Positions 12,991 to 23,050 of a DNA stretch of 64,000 nucleotides are shown one piece after another; within the stretch, counting starts at the first letter, position 1; the number at the start of each line of letters is the position of its first letter. The notes under the pieces are model-generated. The model was not told where the DNA came from, searched no databases, and saw only the letters and a program-made list of their open reading frames with translations. Both the position numbers and the translations under genes were made by a program. Location: contig WEDG01009072.1 in NCBI GenBank assembly GCA_017591395.1, positions 143,501 to 207,500 on the forward strand. The letters are read 5' to 3'. Origin of the DNA: Schistocephalus solidus (Eukaryota > Platyhelminthes > Cestoda > Diphyllobothriidea > Diphyllobothriidae).

Positions 12991-13061
12991 GCCTCCTCGT
13001 GTAAACTCACCCTTTCCCCACCAACACATCTAAACCCAAATGACCTTATTGACAACGATAA

Positions 13062-13345
13062 AAGATACAGGAATGGCCATTATTAACCCTCAGTAGCCAG
13101 CCGTACCCAAACCCAGGTTCTGCAACACCTAAGGCTAGAATTCGTGACCTGTTGGTTAGAAGTCTAACGCCCTAACCATTGCGCCACGGGCTCATTGTCT
13201 TGCCGGTTTAGCTAGGGAATATTGACATCGTTGATTAACGCTCACTTATTGTTAACGGAGCTCACTCGTCCCGTTCTGCCTTTGGGCCTACTCTCAAGCC
13301 CCGCCAGCAACCACACAGCGACTAGTGATATAGTAATATCGAAAT
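13062..13345 (-). repeat. A3: tRNA-headed repeat, family A
   Basis: On the minus strand the tRNA-like head (about 13123-13194) reads GAGCCCGTGGCGCAATGG at the A box, and a degenerate B box lies near CACGAATTC. The conserved body flanks both sides, with GTCTTGCCGGTTTAG and CGTCCCGTTCTGCCTTTGGG. Confidence 0.7.
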
Positions 13346-14034
13346 CTCTATGCTTTTAGTAATATGGAAACGCACGAGGAGCCCTTCTGTATTGTAGGAG
13401 GAGTCACTTTCAGTCTGGCCTTTGGCAGTATGTTTGAATAATCTACCAAACTCTGCGCATTCAGTAGCCAAGGATGCACGTACGGAACTTATCCCTCTCT
13501 TTCAGGATAGTAAAGCCTGTAACAGATGTTTTGACGTCACCATTAATGGAAATCGGTAAGACTTGTGTTCCAAAATGAGCCGGAACGATGCGGGATTAAA
13601 CTCATCCCGTTAGACTCACGCTCTCCTTTTTATATTTTTATGGTCCCTTTTGAACTATTTCAACCCACGTGGTTCCTTTCTAAACTCCATCCAAATTTAT
13701 TTTATAACTAGGGTACTCAAATACTGCCATTTCTTTTTTGTCAATAACGTAAACTGAGCCACCTAATGTGGTCGTTGTAGTTCTTCAAGGAAATGCGTAA
13801 CAAGTGAAGTTCCATTGCAAATATCCTCCCCCAATGACAGCAAGACCAATCACATGTTCGATCAAGACCAGACTGAATTGCTAAGCACCTGGATCATTTG
13901 TTGTTGCATAAGTTGCTGTATCAACCACTTTCAGATCCACTTTGACCAGCAAAGAGATCTAGGAAGGCTGATCCGTTCGTTCTATTCCGCTCTATGCCGG
14001 AGTGAGATTCACTGGGCAGCTGTGGCCGTACCGC
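13346..14034. other. unassigned DNA
   Basis: No shared repeat or recognisable coding segment. Confidence 0.4.
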
Positions 14035-14170
14035 AATTACTAATTGCGTGAAGACTATAACAGTCAGTTCTGTTTTAGAAGAGGAACAAGAAGACGAGGC
14101 GCTCACTAGAACATGGGGTTTATTGGCCTGACTTTTTGAGTTCTCCATCGAAACCATCATTAGGGACAGT
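14035..14170 (-). ncRNA. decayed hammerhead-like / Penelope terminal-repeat relic
   Basis: The minus strand reads CTGTCCCTAATGATGG, then a TTTCGATGGAGAAC arm, then AAAAAGTCAGGCCAATAAA. The same order (CTGATGA, stem, GAAAC, GTCAGGC, AATAAAG) occurs in the terminal repeats of the Penelope-like relic at 52.9-54.4 kb. The CTGATGA core has become CTAATGA and GAAA is lost, so it cannot be an active ribozyme. Confidence 0.4.
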
Positions 14171-14617
14171 TGTAGAAGCTCTATTTTAATTGGCCAGCCG
14201 TATTGCCATGTCCGGAGATGAAGAGCAGGCCCGGACTACGGCCACAGGACTCAGCGTCCGTGCCCTATTTTCATCGCCTGAGGATATCCAGATCGAGTGG
14301 TAAGTGGCAGTTGTCTACCTGATCTGACTGTGGGACGAAAGCGACTTCCTCCCACTTGGGGGGGGCAAAGCTCTCCTCAGAATCTCGCATAGCAGCGAAG
14401 ACCAGTTAAAGTTCGGAAGAGATGCTCAGTTAGGGGGTAGCACGACTTTACGTCCGCCACTCGGTAGTTGACATTAAACGAGAAATACCCTGTTGCGGGG
14501 TACCGAAGAGTCCTCACAGTCTGCAACATCCACCAGCGCATAATCAGCTAGTTAGGACTGTCGGTAAGATACGCCTGCCATCAGTTCACCCAGAAACCGT
14601 CCAGTATTTGTTCTATG
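14171..14617. other. unassigned DNA
   Basis: No repeat or gene recognised. Confidence 0.4.
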
Positions 14618-14714
14618 AGGCTTAATATTAGGGTTTAGTTTAGGGGCCCTGTCTGGGTTAAGTAGGAGGTATTGGGTCTGGGGATAGGGCTTTGTTAGTT
14701 TGTCTCTTCGCGAG
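14618..14714 (-). repeat. T3: degenerate TTAGGG-type tract
   Basis: A short telomere-like stretch (TATTAGGGTTTAGTTTAGGG and related words) directly upstream of the T4 left arm, in opposite orientation to the T4 core. It may be the core of a second, inverted T copy. Confidence 0.5.
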
Positions 14715-14990
14715 AAGGATTTCTGAAATGGCCCCCTAAAGAGGACACTGGTAGAAGACCGCCCTCATGGTGGCTCTGCGCATAACTCCAGGACGGTGAA
14801 ATATTCTCGTGGTCTAACCCTGATGCTAGTCCCAACATACAGCTAAACCGTAGCTCTAACCTCCAGCCTAACCTTAGTCCTTAACTTCACCCTAACTTAT
14901 CTTGACTCTAACGTTAAACCTAACCTTAAATCGAACTCTTAACTTCATTCCAACCCTGGGATTTGGCGCTAAACCACAGGGGACAGGGGA
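14715..14990 (+). mobile_element. T4: telomere-core TIR element, right arm truncated
   Basis: The left arm 14715-14815 (AAGGATTTCTGAAATGGCCC, then CTGCGCATAACTCCAGGA) matches other T copies. The degenerate CCTAAC core spans about 14815-14955. The right arm begins CCTGGGATTTGGCGC and breaks off near 14990, immediately before the A4 foldback. Confidence 0.6.
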
Positions 14991-14997
14991 AAGGTTA

Positions 14998-15300
14998 ACA
15001 TTGGTGAATAGGTGCTCACCGATCGGTTACGGGACTTATTCATGTCGTTATGCTTTGGGGCTTACTCTCGAGCCCCGTCGGTAGCCGCACAGCAACTAGT
15101 ATTACGGGCAGATGAACTTTTCCGACACAGACAAGGGAGATCAAAATGTTCATTTCTGGTGGTTAATGAGCCAGAAATGGCCTTTCCAGTCTCCCTCCTC
15201 TTTGGCGGCAGTCTTCGTCTGTCTATAATACTCGGGAGGAGGCCCCAAGGCAGAACGGAACAAATTAGTCCCGTTACCGATTGGTGAGCGTTCATCAACC
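14998..15300. repeat. A4: foldback of family A bodies
   Basis: The left half (about 15004-15145) is the family A body on the minus strand (GCTCACCGATCGGTTACGGG through CTCGAGCCCCG). The right half (about 15165-15300) is the plus-strand body (GAGCCAGAAATGG, AGTCTCCCTCCTCTTTG, GGCAGAACGG, ending ACCGATTGGTGAGCG). The two halves are imperfect reverse complements. No tRNA head lies between them. It has replaced or been inserted at the T4 right arm. Confidence 0.7.
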
Positions 15301-15460
15301 AAGAGCTATATCCCTCATTATGACCCCGCATAAATGCATCCCGTTTTCTTTTTGAGTGCCTTTTGAGTACGCTGACACCAAGAAAATAATTAGCATGAGC
15401 ATACTTTCAAATGTTTCCATTTTATGGATCGATAGCCAAACATCGCCTGAACCACTGTAC

Positions 15461-15532
15461 TCCAGGTAAATTAATGCAGTGAAAATACCGCCAAAAGTAG
15501 CATTTCCAAGACCGATAGCCAAAATTGGACGT
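15461..15532 (-). CDS. possible internal exon resembling an MFS/SLC22-type transporter (speculative)
   Basis: Minus-strand open frame 15540-15295. After a candidate acceptor (GGACAG at 15538-15533), 72 nt encode RRPILAIGLGNATFGGIFTA followed by LIYL. An RRP motif followed by a small-residue hydrophobic helix is what follows loop 2-3 in SLC22/MFS transporters. A weak donor, GTACAG, follows at about 15460. No neighbouring exon of such a gene was recognised, and the downstream part of the open frame runs into A4. This could easily be chance hydrophobicity in an AT-moderate region; the call is weak. Confidence 0.15.
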
Positions 15533-15918
15533 CTGTCCATGTAAGGCAGGGCCAGGGTTGATTAGGTTTCATTCTTGTCATCACTACTACTTCTTCTACA
15601 AACTATGCCTTATTTTAACTACATTAAAAAATAAAAATCTTACTTGAGCAGATGTTGAACTGTTCATGAGATTTACTCTTTCTAACTGAACAACCTTTCT
15701 TTCGGAAATCTACATGTTAAAGTATGAAAGATCTCCTTGATAAGCAACTTGCAAGGATTGCTCGAATAAGTGCGAACAAGCTTCCACTCGGAATGCAAAA
15801 CAAACTTTGCTTCAGTGCGAACCTCCGTGGTGCTCCAGATTTGGCACTTGGCCCGAGAGACTCAGAGGGTGAAGGTCAGAGATAATAAGCTTCCAAATAA
15901 AATGAACGACTATGACCA

Positions 15919-16391
15919 GAGAGACTGGAATGGCTATTTTAGCCATTTCAGCCAGTCATACCCAACCCCAGGTAATGCGGCACCCGAGGCTCGAACTCGC
16001 TACCTGTGGGCTAGAAGTCTAACGCTCTACCCACTGCGCCACGAGCTCGTTTTCTTGCCGGTTTCGATCGGGAATATCACCGATCGGTTACGGGACGCAC
16101 TCGTCCCGTTGTACCTTGGGGCCCCTGAGACTGGAATGGGCCCCCCGAGAGACTGGAATGGCCATTTTTGGCCATTTCAGCCAGTCATACCCAACCCCAG
16201 GTGTTGCGGCACCCGAGGCTCGAACTCGCTACCTGTTGATTAGAAATCCAACGATTTACCCATTGTGCTACGAGCTCGTTGTCTTGCCGGTTTCGATCGG
16301 GAATATCACCGATTAATTACGGGCGCACTCGTCCCATTGTACCTTGGGGCTGACTCTAAGGGCCCCGCCAGCAGCCGCACAGTGACTGGGG
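15919..16391 (-). repeat. A5/A6: two tandem tRNA-headed repeats
   Basis: Two copies in direct tandem. GAGACTGGAATGGC occurs at 15921 and again at 16149, a period of 228 bp. Each has a minus-strand tRNA-like head (about 15985-16050 and 16215-16280) with B-box sequence in GCTCGAACTCGC and A-box in GCGCCACGAGCTC or GTGCTACGAGCTC. A partial third start (CTGAGACTGGAATGGG, about 16125-16140) sits at the junction. Confidence 0.75.
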
Positions 16392-16625
16392 ATATAGGCA
16401 GTTCGAGCCTCAGGTGCCGAAACACCTGAGGTTAGGTATGACCGACTGATGACGGCAAATGATCCACAAATGGCCATTTCAGTCTCCCTTGTTCTTTGTC
16501 GGCATTTTGCATCTGCCTTTACCACTACTAGCCGCTGTGTGGCTGCTGGCGGAGCTCAAGAGTGAGCCCAATGGGGCACAATGGGGCGAGTGCGTCTTGT
16601 AATCGATCAGTGAGCACCTACGTAC
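16391..16625 (+). repeat. A7: family A body in inverted orientation
   Basis: Continues the A5/A6 array but switches to the plus strand (AGTTCGAGCCTCAGGTGCCG, CAGTCTCCCTTG, CCGCTGTGTGGCTGCTGGC, ATCGATCAGTGAGC). The array therefore ends in a head-to-head inverted junction. Confidence 0.7.
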
Positions 16626-17139
16626 TATGCAAAATAAGCGTTATTTTGAAATTATTTAAAATTTGTTATTGGCCAGGTTCTTGCTTCAATGTGGCCGTGA
16701 TACAAATTAATAAATGGTTAGAGAATTGATGTGCTGACCTATTATGAGGCCAACTGCAAAAATGTTATGATTGCGCATTGATATACCGAGGAAGCCATGA
16801 CACGTAGGCAGAAATACTGTGCAGTAATTAACTCATACTTCGACCCGCAGCTTGTTTGGCCATCGGGAAATTTCGTTGGAATATGCGGCACAAGTTACCA
16901 GAAGTTGCCAGAAGAGAACCTGCGAAGGACTCTTTTCAAACCATGCAGAAACGTAACAGGTGAAGAAAGGGATACATGCCCTTTATTTTGAAACTCAAGT
17001 TGACAAAGTTGAGAGATCCAGTTTGATAATTTGAGAAATAAGGCGGTCCAGCAGGAACAAATTTATTTGTGAGCTAATGTTTTAGAGAGCTTGTTCGACT
17101 CACCATTGTCAAAGCGTTAACTGCAAATAACTAAACAGA
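16626..17139. other. unassigned DNA
   Basis: No recognised repeat. A 64-codon open frame at 16797-16991 has no known signature. Confidence 0.4.
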
Positions 17140-17545
17140 AGCGGAATAGAACCGAACCTAACTGAAAGTATCATTTCAAACATTTCAGTAAAAATACGTC
17201 AATTTACCGTAGATAACAATTGGTACCCAAAAAGAGATAACAGCGGAAGATAACATGCGAGGCATAGCGACCGAAAGCTGCAACTATCAGCACCATGAAC
17301 GTTCCTCTATGAATGAGTCGCAAAAGTTGCGCCAAATTTTCTTCCTTCAAAGTCGTGTTGGCGTCGTGTGCAAATTACCTCCTTGATGTCGTTATAATAA
17401 ACGAAGAGCGGTAAAAAGCAGTATCTAAGGCGCAAATTGTGCATACAAGACTATTGTACATACAAGACTATTCACATATGCATGGGGGAGAAAAAAATGG
17501 CGGCTCAATTTCAAAAGCCCGTCAAAAGCCCGGTAAAGAATGCAA
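17140..17545 (+). repeat. F1: family F dispersed repeat
   Basis: About 400 bp shared with F2 (19200-19595, minus) and F3 (41010-41460, plus). Shared landmarks in order are ATTGGTACCCAAAAAGAGAT, CGAAAGCTGCAACT, GAGTCGCAAAAGTTGCG, and AAAAAATGGCGGCTCAATTT at the end. No terminal repeats were recognised. The start ATGGCGGCT is not followed by a conserved frame among the three copies, so it is not called coding. Confidence 0.7.
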
Positions 17546-18470
17546 GGAAGAATTTAGACCAGCTCTAGGGCTGGTGTATGGCATGAAAGTAAACGCTGGA
17601 TGCAGGAAGATGCTGATGAATTTTCTTCAAACAGGTATTTTTAGGCTAAGGAGGAATAAGGGAGCTGAGGACAGGGCAACAGGTAGGATATATCTACCTT
17701 GGAAGAATGCCCAGAAATTCAGGAATGGGAACTGGTCGTAGTCCCAACGACCATGCGGGAACGTGATCCATGCCTTCATTCAAAAACTGCATATTAATCC
17801 CCATGTTTTATGAGTGGGGGAGGGCTCAATAAGCATATCGTCAGTTTACTTAGTATGTAGGCACATGACATCCACAATGTACAGTCAACTAAACGCCTCG
17901 CTGCGCTTTGCCGACCTGACTACACACACCATGGTTTAATACCCACGCCGCCAACGCCGTTATACCTACCACCTCGAAATGGAGACGTTTCAGTCAGCGC
18001 GGCCAACGGGCGGTTACCTGAACCAGACACTTTGGGTTACGTAGGGCCTGAAAACTGGTATTACGGCGTGGATGCTGCCCCCCCCTCTCCTCCTCCCTCA
18101 ATTAATTATTGTTCCGCTAAAGTCGAAGTCCTTTCCGCCTCGTCCACTGACGCAGGTCTCACCAATCAGAAGTTACTAGGCTCGCAGCCACGCTTTTAGA
18201 CAATTAGCGGATTTGCATCACACGTAAAACTGAAGACGATTTTGATGCCCAAGTCGTTGGAGCGAGAGAGAGAGAGAGGGTGATGGTGACGCAGTCGCTG
18301 ATTGGAGGCTGGCCGATCACGGTGCGGACGCGCATCTGTGTGTTTACGCTGGATGTGACTAACCTACCGACTGCTTCATTTACTAGTTGCTTTCAAGTGG
18401 GTGTCAAAACGGATAATCTGGAGGTGCGGATGCTTAATCCACCCCCGCAACCCCCCTAGTCTAGGTTAGG
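17546..18470. other. unassigned DNA with (GA)n
   Basis: Nothing shared except a short GA run at about 18265-18280. 17880-18110 is moderately GC-rich. No gene recognised. Confidence 0.4.
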
Positions 18471-18494
18471 GGGGGGGGGGTGGTGGTGGTGGTC
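18465..18494. repeat. poly-G / TGG tract
   Basis: A run of G followed by TGGTGGTGGTGG, which is G-quadruplex prone on the plus strand. Confidence 0.85.
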
Positions 18495-18710
18495 CTTTTA
18501 TATGCGCTGCTGGGCCAGGCAAAGCTGGCAAACCCAGCAACCAGACTCGAAAAAACTGTCTTGACAACTATTTGAAAAATAGGCGACAATTTATCAGGAG
18601 GTCAGATAATGATGAGTAATCAGTAATCAAAAAGCACTACGGCAGAGCACGATTATATGTGCTCCTCCCGTATTGCAGGTGGTCATGCGCTAACTTCTAG
18701 GACGGCATAG

Positions 18711-18745
18711 GTGTAGGGTTGGGTTTAATGTTAGGTTTAAAATAA
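18711..18745 (-). repeat. short TTAGGG-type patch
   Basis: TAGGGTTGGGTTTAATGTTA; a core-like fragment just upstream of T5. Confidence 0.4.
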
Positions 18746-18796
18746 TGGCATGTGAATAGGAAACCCTGGGCCTTAGCACAAAGTCACCTGTAGTAC

Positions 18797-19107
18797 GAGG
18801 GGTATTTTACCTGTTTCCAACCAAGAGGAAGGACATAAGAACATGAACTGCTCGCAGTACATATGTTTTGGGGCCAAACCCCAGGGCAAATACTGTCAGG
18901 TTTATGGCTTAGAGTTGGAGTAAGCTAGAGTTTGGCTTAAGGTTTAGTGTTAACTCTGTGGTTAGGGTTTAGGGTGGGGTTGGGGGTTAGGTGGCGGGAC
19001 ATGTGAATGTTTACTCTTCCTGAATTTATGTACAGGACAGCCTTTCTTACTTGGGTGGGGCGTTTCTATTGTTGTGTCCTATCTAGATGGCCATATAAGT
19101 AGCCTTT
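18797..19107 (-). mobile_element. T5: telomere-core TIR element, complete
   Basis: Inverse orientation to T1. One terminal arm at about 18797-18895 (ACCTGTTTCCAACC, AGGACATAAGAACATG, CCAAACCCCAGGG). The core of TTAGGG-type words runs from about 18895 to 19000 (GGTTAGGGTTTAGGGTGGGG). The opposite arm at 19005-19107 (GTGAATGTTTACTCTTCCTG, GTGTCCTATCTAGATGGCCA, ATAAGTAGCCTTT). Both arms match T1 and T10 arms in the expected inverse order. Confidence 0.65.
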
Positions 19108-19199
19108 ACTTAATCAAGCGCTACTGACAAGGACGAGGGAGACGGAAGTTTCTGTTTCAGTCCATCAAAACTCACGACAAGAACGTGGGGAGTTCGAAC

Positions 19200-19595
19200 A
19201 CGGGTTCAGTTGGTCCTGGGTTTAGCACTCTGGCAAGTGTAAAATTAGCTGCCATTTTTTCTTCACCATTCGCACGTGAATGTTCTTATATGTACATGGG
19301 GTTGGCCCAGTTTGCGTAGTGGATACTGCTAGTTACCACTCTTTGTTTATTTTAACTACAGTAATGAGGTCAACTGCAAGTAACGCCAGCACCGTTTTGA
19401 AGGAAGACAAACTGGAGCGAATTTTGCGACTCATTCACGGACGACCATTCATAATGCCGAGAGTTGCAGCCTTCAGTCGCTGTCTCGTTTGTTGTCTTCT
19501 GGTGTTATCACCTTTACGTACCAATGTTTATCCACGGTGAATGGAGGTCCTTTTGTCAAAAATTTTCAAATGATAATTCCAAAATAAAGCCTATA
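19200..19595 (-). repeat. F2: family F dispersed repeat
   Basis: The reverse complement of F1 throughout. The minus strand contains ATTGGTACGTAAAGGTGAT, GGCTGCAACTCTCGGCAT, GTGAATGAGTCGCAAAATTC and GAAAAAATGGCAGCTAATTT. Confidence 0.75.
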
Positions 19596-20045
19596 TCTCG
19601 CCTTCTTCCTTTCTCAATCTGATCGGGAATACGGAAGGACGCAGTTACGTGACGTTCACAATTTTACCCTGACTATAGGGCACAGGGTCTTCTGGTAATA
19701 CTCTCCGATCAATAATGCCTGCTGGCCCTGGAGGCCGTATAGCCGGATATCGGTAAGACAATAAGCTTGAATCAACTTTGACACTAACAAACACGCCACG
19801 TCTGTTTAAGCTCAGACATAAGCAAAGTAAACAATGACGGTGTTGCGAAACCATAACCGTGTCCGGACTCTTCTTCTTGTGTTCGGGGCTAAGACCAAAA
19901 CCTACACAATCAAACTCCCTTTCCAATGGCCCACCCCACCCCCCGCAAACACACACACACACACCCGCACACGACACGTTGTTTTGGTTAACCCTGATCT
20001 CCGAAGCGGGGTTTGAATTTCATTTCCGAGAGTGCTGCTGCTGGC
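19596..20045. other. unassigned DNA with (CA)n
   Basis: Contains a CA run at about 19949-19968. No shared repeat or gene recognised. Confidence 0.4.
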
Positions 20046-20405
20046 TTAGCTGAGGTTGGTCACTAAAGTGTGGATGCAGTCGGAGGGGTCGTAGAGTAAA
20101 CAAAAGAAGAGGTGAGCCCAGGCCGCGATAGGCTGTCCAAACAGTCCGCTCTCTTCCAGTGTCATTCCAGGCAAGGTTCCAGGCTTGGCTGGGCTCAGCT
20201 GTGGACGGAGAGTGCCACTGACGGTCATAAAACTGGTCGCCGCGACCCCTAAAACATAGTTTTTTTTCGCTAAGGTCATTGTAGAGCCCGCTACACCCTC
20301 CGCCTGACAGTCAATCTGGGACATTTTAACTTTCCCATGGCGATAATCGCTGCAGTGTCCCTGCTTTGCATGCAGTCCCAACCGCTTTCTCTCTCTCTCG
20401 CTCAT
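20046..20405 (-). CDS. unassigned open frame, weak candidate
   Basis: A minus-strand frame of 119 codons, with an internal methionine at about 20324 in the context AAAATGTCC that could be the start, giving 92 residues. It lies in a locally GC-richer segment and ends in a hydrophobic stretch (AHLFFCLLYD) before the stop. No domain is recognised. It matches no repeat in this window, which separates it from most long frames here. No splice sites or promoter are evident. It could equally be chance; the evidence is length and context only. Confidence 0.15.
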   Translation of the reverse strand: MSERERKRLGLHAKQGHCSDYRHGKVKMSQIDCQAEGVAGSTMTLAKKNYVLGVAATSFMTVSGTLRPQLSPAKPGTLPGMTLEESGLFGQPIAAWAHLFFCLLYDPSDCIHTLVTNLS

Positions 20406-20410
20406 TCAAT

Positions 20411-21400
20411 TGATGAACTCGCTGACTGATGGCAAACACACACCGTGCAGGTTGGGTCGGAAGAAAGATAGACGCCTGTCTCGCCAAATTCCACTTCTAA
20501 AAATGCTGAAACCGCGAACCTCATATTTCTCGCAGTTCAGAGTTGATGTTAATTCAGACTTGGTGGAAAGAGGCATGACACATTTTTGAAAAAAAGTTAT
20601 ATGGTCAGAAAATTTGTCGTAAGACGGATTATATCGAACGGAGGAATTGATGCCACCGAAGACGAGGGGACTGGAAAGGTGACTTTTAGCTTATAGACAT
20701 CATCAGGAAGCCACAGCTGAACCAACCCTTAATGGTCCCTCAGAATGCGACCTCAATTGTGAGCTCTCTGTTGAAGTACCGTGTCGAAGCAAAGTGGTTC
20801 CCATTCCATATTGTGGTCAGGACGTGCAGGATCGAATCAATTTTTCTTCGTTATGGGCGGGGCCTATTATTTCCGTCTAAAAGTTTTGCCGAGCAAATCT
20901 GCTGAAGACGCATCGCAGCCTACAATACGCCCATCCTGCGAATCAGAACTAGTGGAATAATTATCGTCCGCAAAGCTGGAAAGCGCGAGTCCGCCGAAGT
21001 GACGGGGAATGATCAGCAAGCCCATTCCTTCCGACGACTGTTTACCTCCATTCATCGTCCACGGTCTGTCATTAGCAATTTTCTAATGCCTAAAATGTCG
21101 GAATATGATAAAGTTACCGGGTTGCTAAGGTCAGTTATATAAATTCGTGTTTCCACGTATTCAAAGCTGAATCGGATTTGCAATTAGCGCAGATGGTAGT
21201 AGGTACAATCGGTCGTAAATCGTTGGACACATATCGATGACCAAAAACTGCGGGTTCGAGGCTTAAATGTGGCAAACATGGATTTTGGCATAGCAGGCTG
21301 CCGATAGTTAAACATTAAGTAAAGGCTATTACCAGCTCTCTTGTCTTTATCGGTTGTTTCCTTTTGCATACGTGCATAATTGATTGCTAAGTGCCGTTGT
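20411..21400. other. unassigned DNA
   Basis: No recognised repeat or gene. Confidence 0.4.
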
Positions 21401-21404
21401 TTGG

Positions 21405-21845
21405 AAGGTTGCCAACTGACGCTTGCGCCCAGACTTCGCAGTCAGTCCAATGTGTGTTACGCGGAGTGACCGAATAGTGGTCTAAGACTCAGGCTGCAAT
21501 GTCTCCTTCTTAATATGGTCTCTATGGCACTCCCACTCCGCGGGATCCAAAAAGGTGTGGCGACAAGCCTGGGGATGGCTCTGGCCGCTTCACGCACCTG
21601 CGCCCTCTCCCATCTCTGGTCTTCTTGACTTTGGCATGACACCGGGCTCAGGTGGGGGAGGGGAAGAGAGTGCGATAGATGCTGCTCAAGTCTACTAACA
21701 CTATAATCGAATTCACGTGCAAGTCACCGTCTCTGCGCCACCTTGCCGTGAGGCACACGATGGATTTTGTCGGATACGTTGGTCGGTGACTGCCTGCGAT
21801 GGCTTTGCGTTGAGACCCATGGCATAACGAGACGAGCATGTTTAG
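21405..21845 (-). repeat. C1 with E-type segment: composite C/D/E repeat
   Basis: The minus strand matches the C module (CGAGTAGACTTGCG-like core, CACTCTC..CCCACCTGAGCCCGG, GTCAAGAAGACC, then a segment ending near GATCCCGCGGAGTGGGAGTGC, which recurs at about 57780-57805). It is preceded on the plus strand by the E phrase GGTTGCCAACTGACG (21407). Function unknown. Confidence 0.6.
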
Positions 21846-22084
21846 TCACCCGATCCGAGAGGGCACCACTAAAATGGAAATGGCTTTATCTGGGAGTAAG
21901 CTATGAAATCTAAATGCAAACCTCAACCTTTTATTCCCTTCTCAAGACTCATTTAATTTATCAGAAAGCTAAACACAGTGAGCAGTTGCAGATTTCAAGG
22001 CTTCAATGCTTGGATAACAATTGAAAATTCTGAAAGTAAAACTATTTTATCAACTACAAGCATGCTGATGGCAGCTTGACCGTC

Positions 22085-22275
22085 TTAGTCTGAGGATGTC
22101 CACCGTATGCTCCACAACAGGGTGGTGCATGTACGGTGATTTGCGCAGGATCATAGTGAGAGCAGACTTTCGCTGCATCTACCTCACTCTCTGTTCCACT
22201 TTCCACCTGGATCAGGCGTCAAGACAGAGCCAAGAAGACCGGAGGTGGGAGAGGGCGCAACAAGCACACACTTGT
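22085..22275 (+). repeat. C2: C module
   Basis: GAGGATGTCCACCGTATGCTCC, CTTTCGCTGCATCTACC, CACTCTCTG and GACAGAGCCAAGAAGACCGG occur in the same order as at 36880-37060. Confidence 0.65.
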
Positions 22276-22555
22276 TCAGTACTACTGGCAAGCAAGACAG
22301 TCGACTCCCGGACAGGTACCCTACACAGACTCTGTTTGAGAGGCAGAAAATATGGTTTGCATTCGGAAACCGTTGCAGTTAAATGAATTTGAGCCTTCGC
22401 TTGTTACTATTAGGCTAAATTAAAACTGTGAAAGAACCTTTAACAGTGCTGCATCAATGTTATTTGTGGAATCCGCTACATCCCTTTACTGAGTGGCACA
22501 ACCATGCAAATCGCTGGCTCAAAATATTGAGGGAATTTGACATAATTTGTATTTA

Positions 22556-22680
22556 AAATGATAATACTAATAGCTGCAATACTAGCAGCGGCATTGCCGG
22601 TGGTGGCAATAGTAGTAATTGTAGTAATATTAGAAGTATTCGTGTGGTAGATGGTGATGGAGGCGGCGGCAGCGGTGGAA
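22556..22680. repeat. degenerate triplet-rich stretch
   Basis: Imperfect TAG/TGG/GGC triplets (AATAGTAGTAATTGTAGTAA, GGAGGCGGCGGCAGCGG). It resembles the degenerate part of the 9.1-10.6 kb array on a smaller scale. Confidence 0.7.
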
Positions 22681-22688
22681 CTGACTTT

Positions 22689-22740
22689 GTGCGGGATGTT
22701 TCTATTCCAGCATCTGGTTTAGGAGGCCATATAAATAATC
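22689..22740 (-). repeat. T6: solo terminal arm of a T element
   Basis: TGTTTCTATTCCAGCATCTG followed by GTTTAGGAGGCCATATAAAT matches the outer part of a T arm. No core is attached. The A8 repeat begins about 15 bases later. Confidence 0.5.
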
Positions 22741-22754
22741 CGTACCTTTCAGCA

Positions 22755-23050
22755 TGATAAGTAGGCGCTCACTGATCGACTACAGGATTTAATCATCCCG
22801 TCGTGCCTTGGGGCTCATTCTCGAGCCCCGCCAGTAGCCGCCCAGCGGCTAGTAATATAGACAGAATGAAATTACAAACAAAGACAAAGAAGACTGAAAT
22901 GGCCATTTCTGGCTTATTAACCTTTATCAGCCCGCCATACCCAACCCAGGTGTTGCGGCACCCGAGGCTCGAACTCGCGACCTGTTGGTTACAAGTCCAA
23001 CGCTCCAACCCAATGCACTACTAGCTCGTTGTCTTGACGGTTTCAATTGG
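22755..23050 (-). repeat. A8: tRNA-headed repeat, family A
   Basis: A full-length-looking copy. The body is at 22768-22960 (CCTTGGGGCTCATTCTCGAG, GACAAAGAAGACTGAAATGG). The tRNA-like head on the minus strand (about 22965-23032) has a B box in GAGGCTCGAACTCGCG. The trailing GTCTTGACGGTTTCAATTGG is also present. Confidence 0.75.

Noticed and set aside
15919..16391. CRISPR-like repeat-spacer array
   Set aside because: Only two long (228-bp) tandem units with tRNA-like heads; no short repeats with unique spacers, and the context is eukaryotic.
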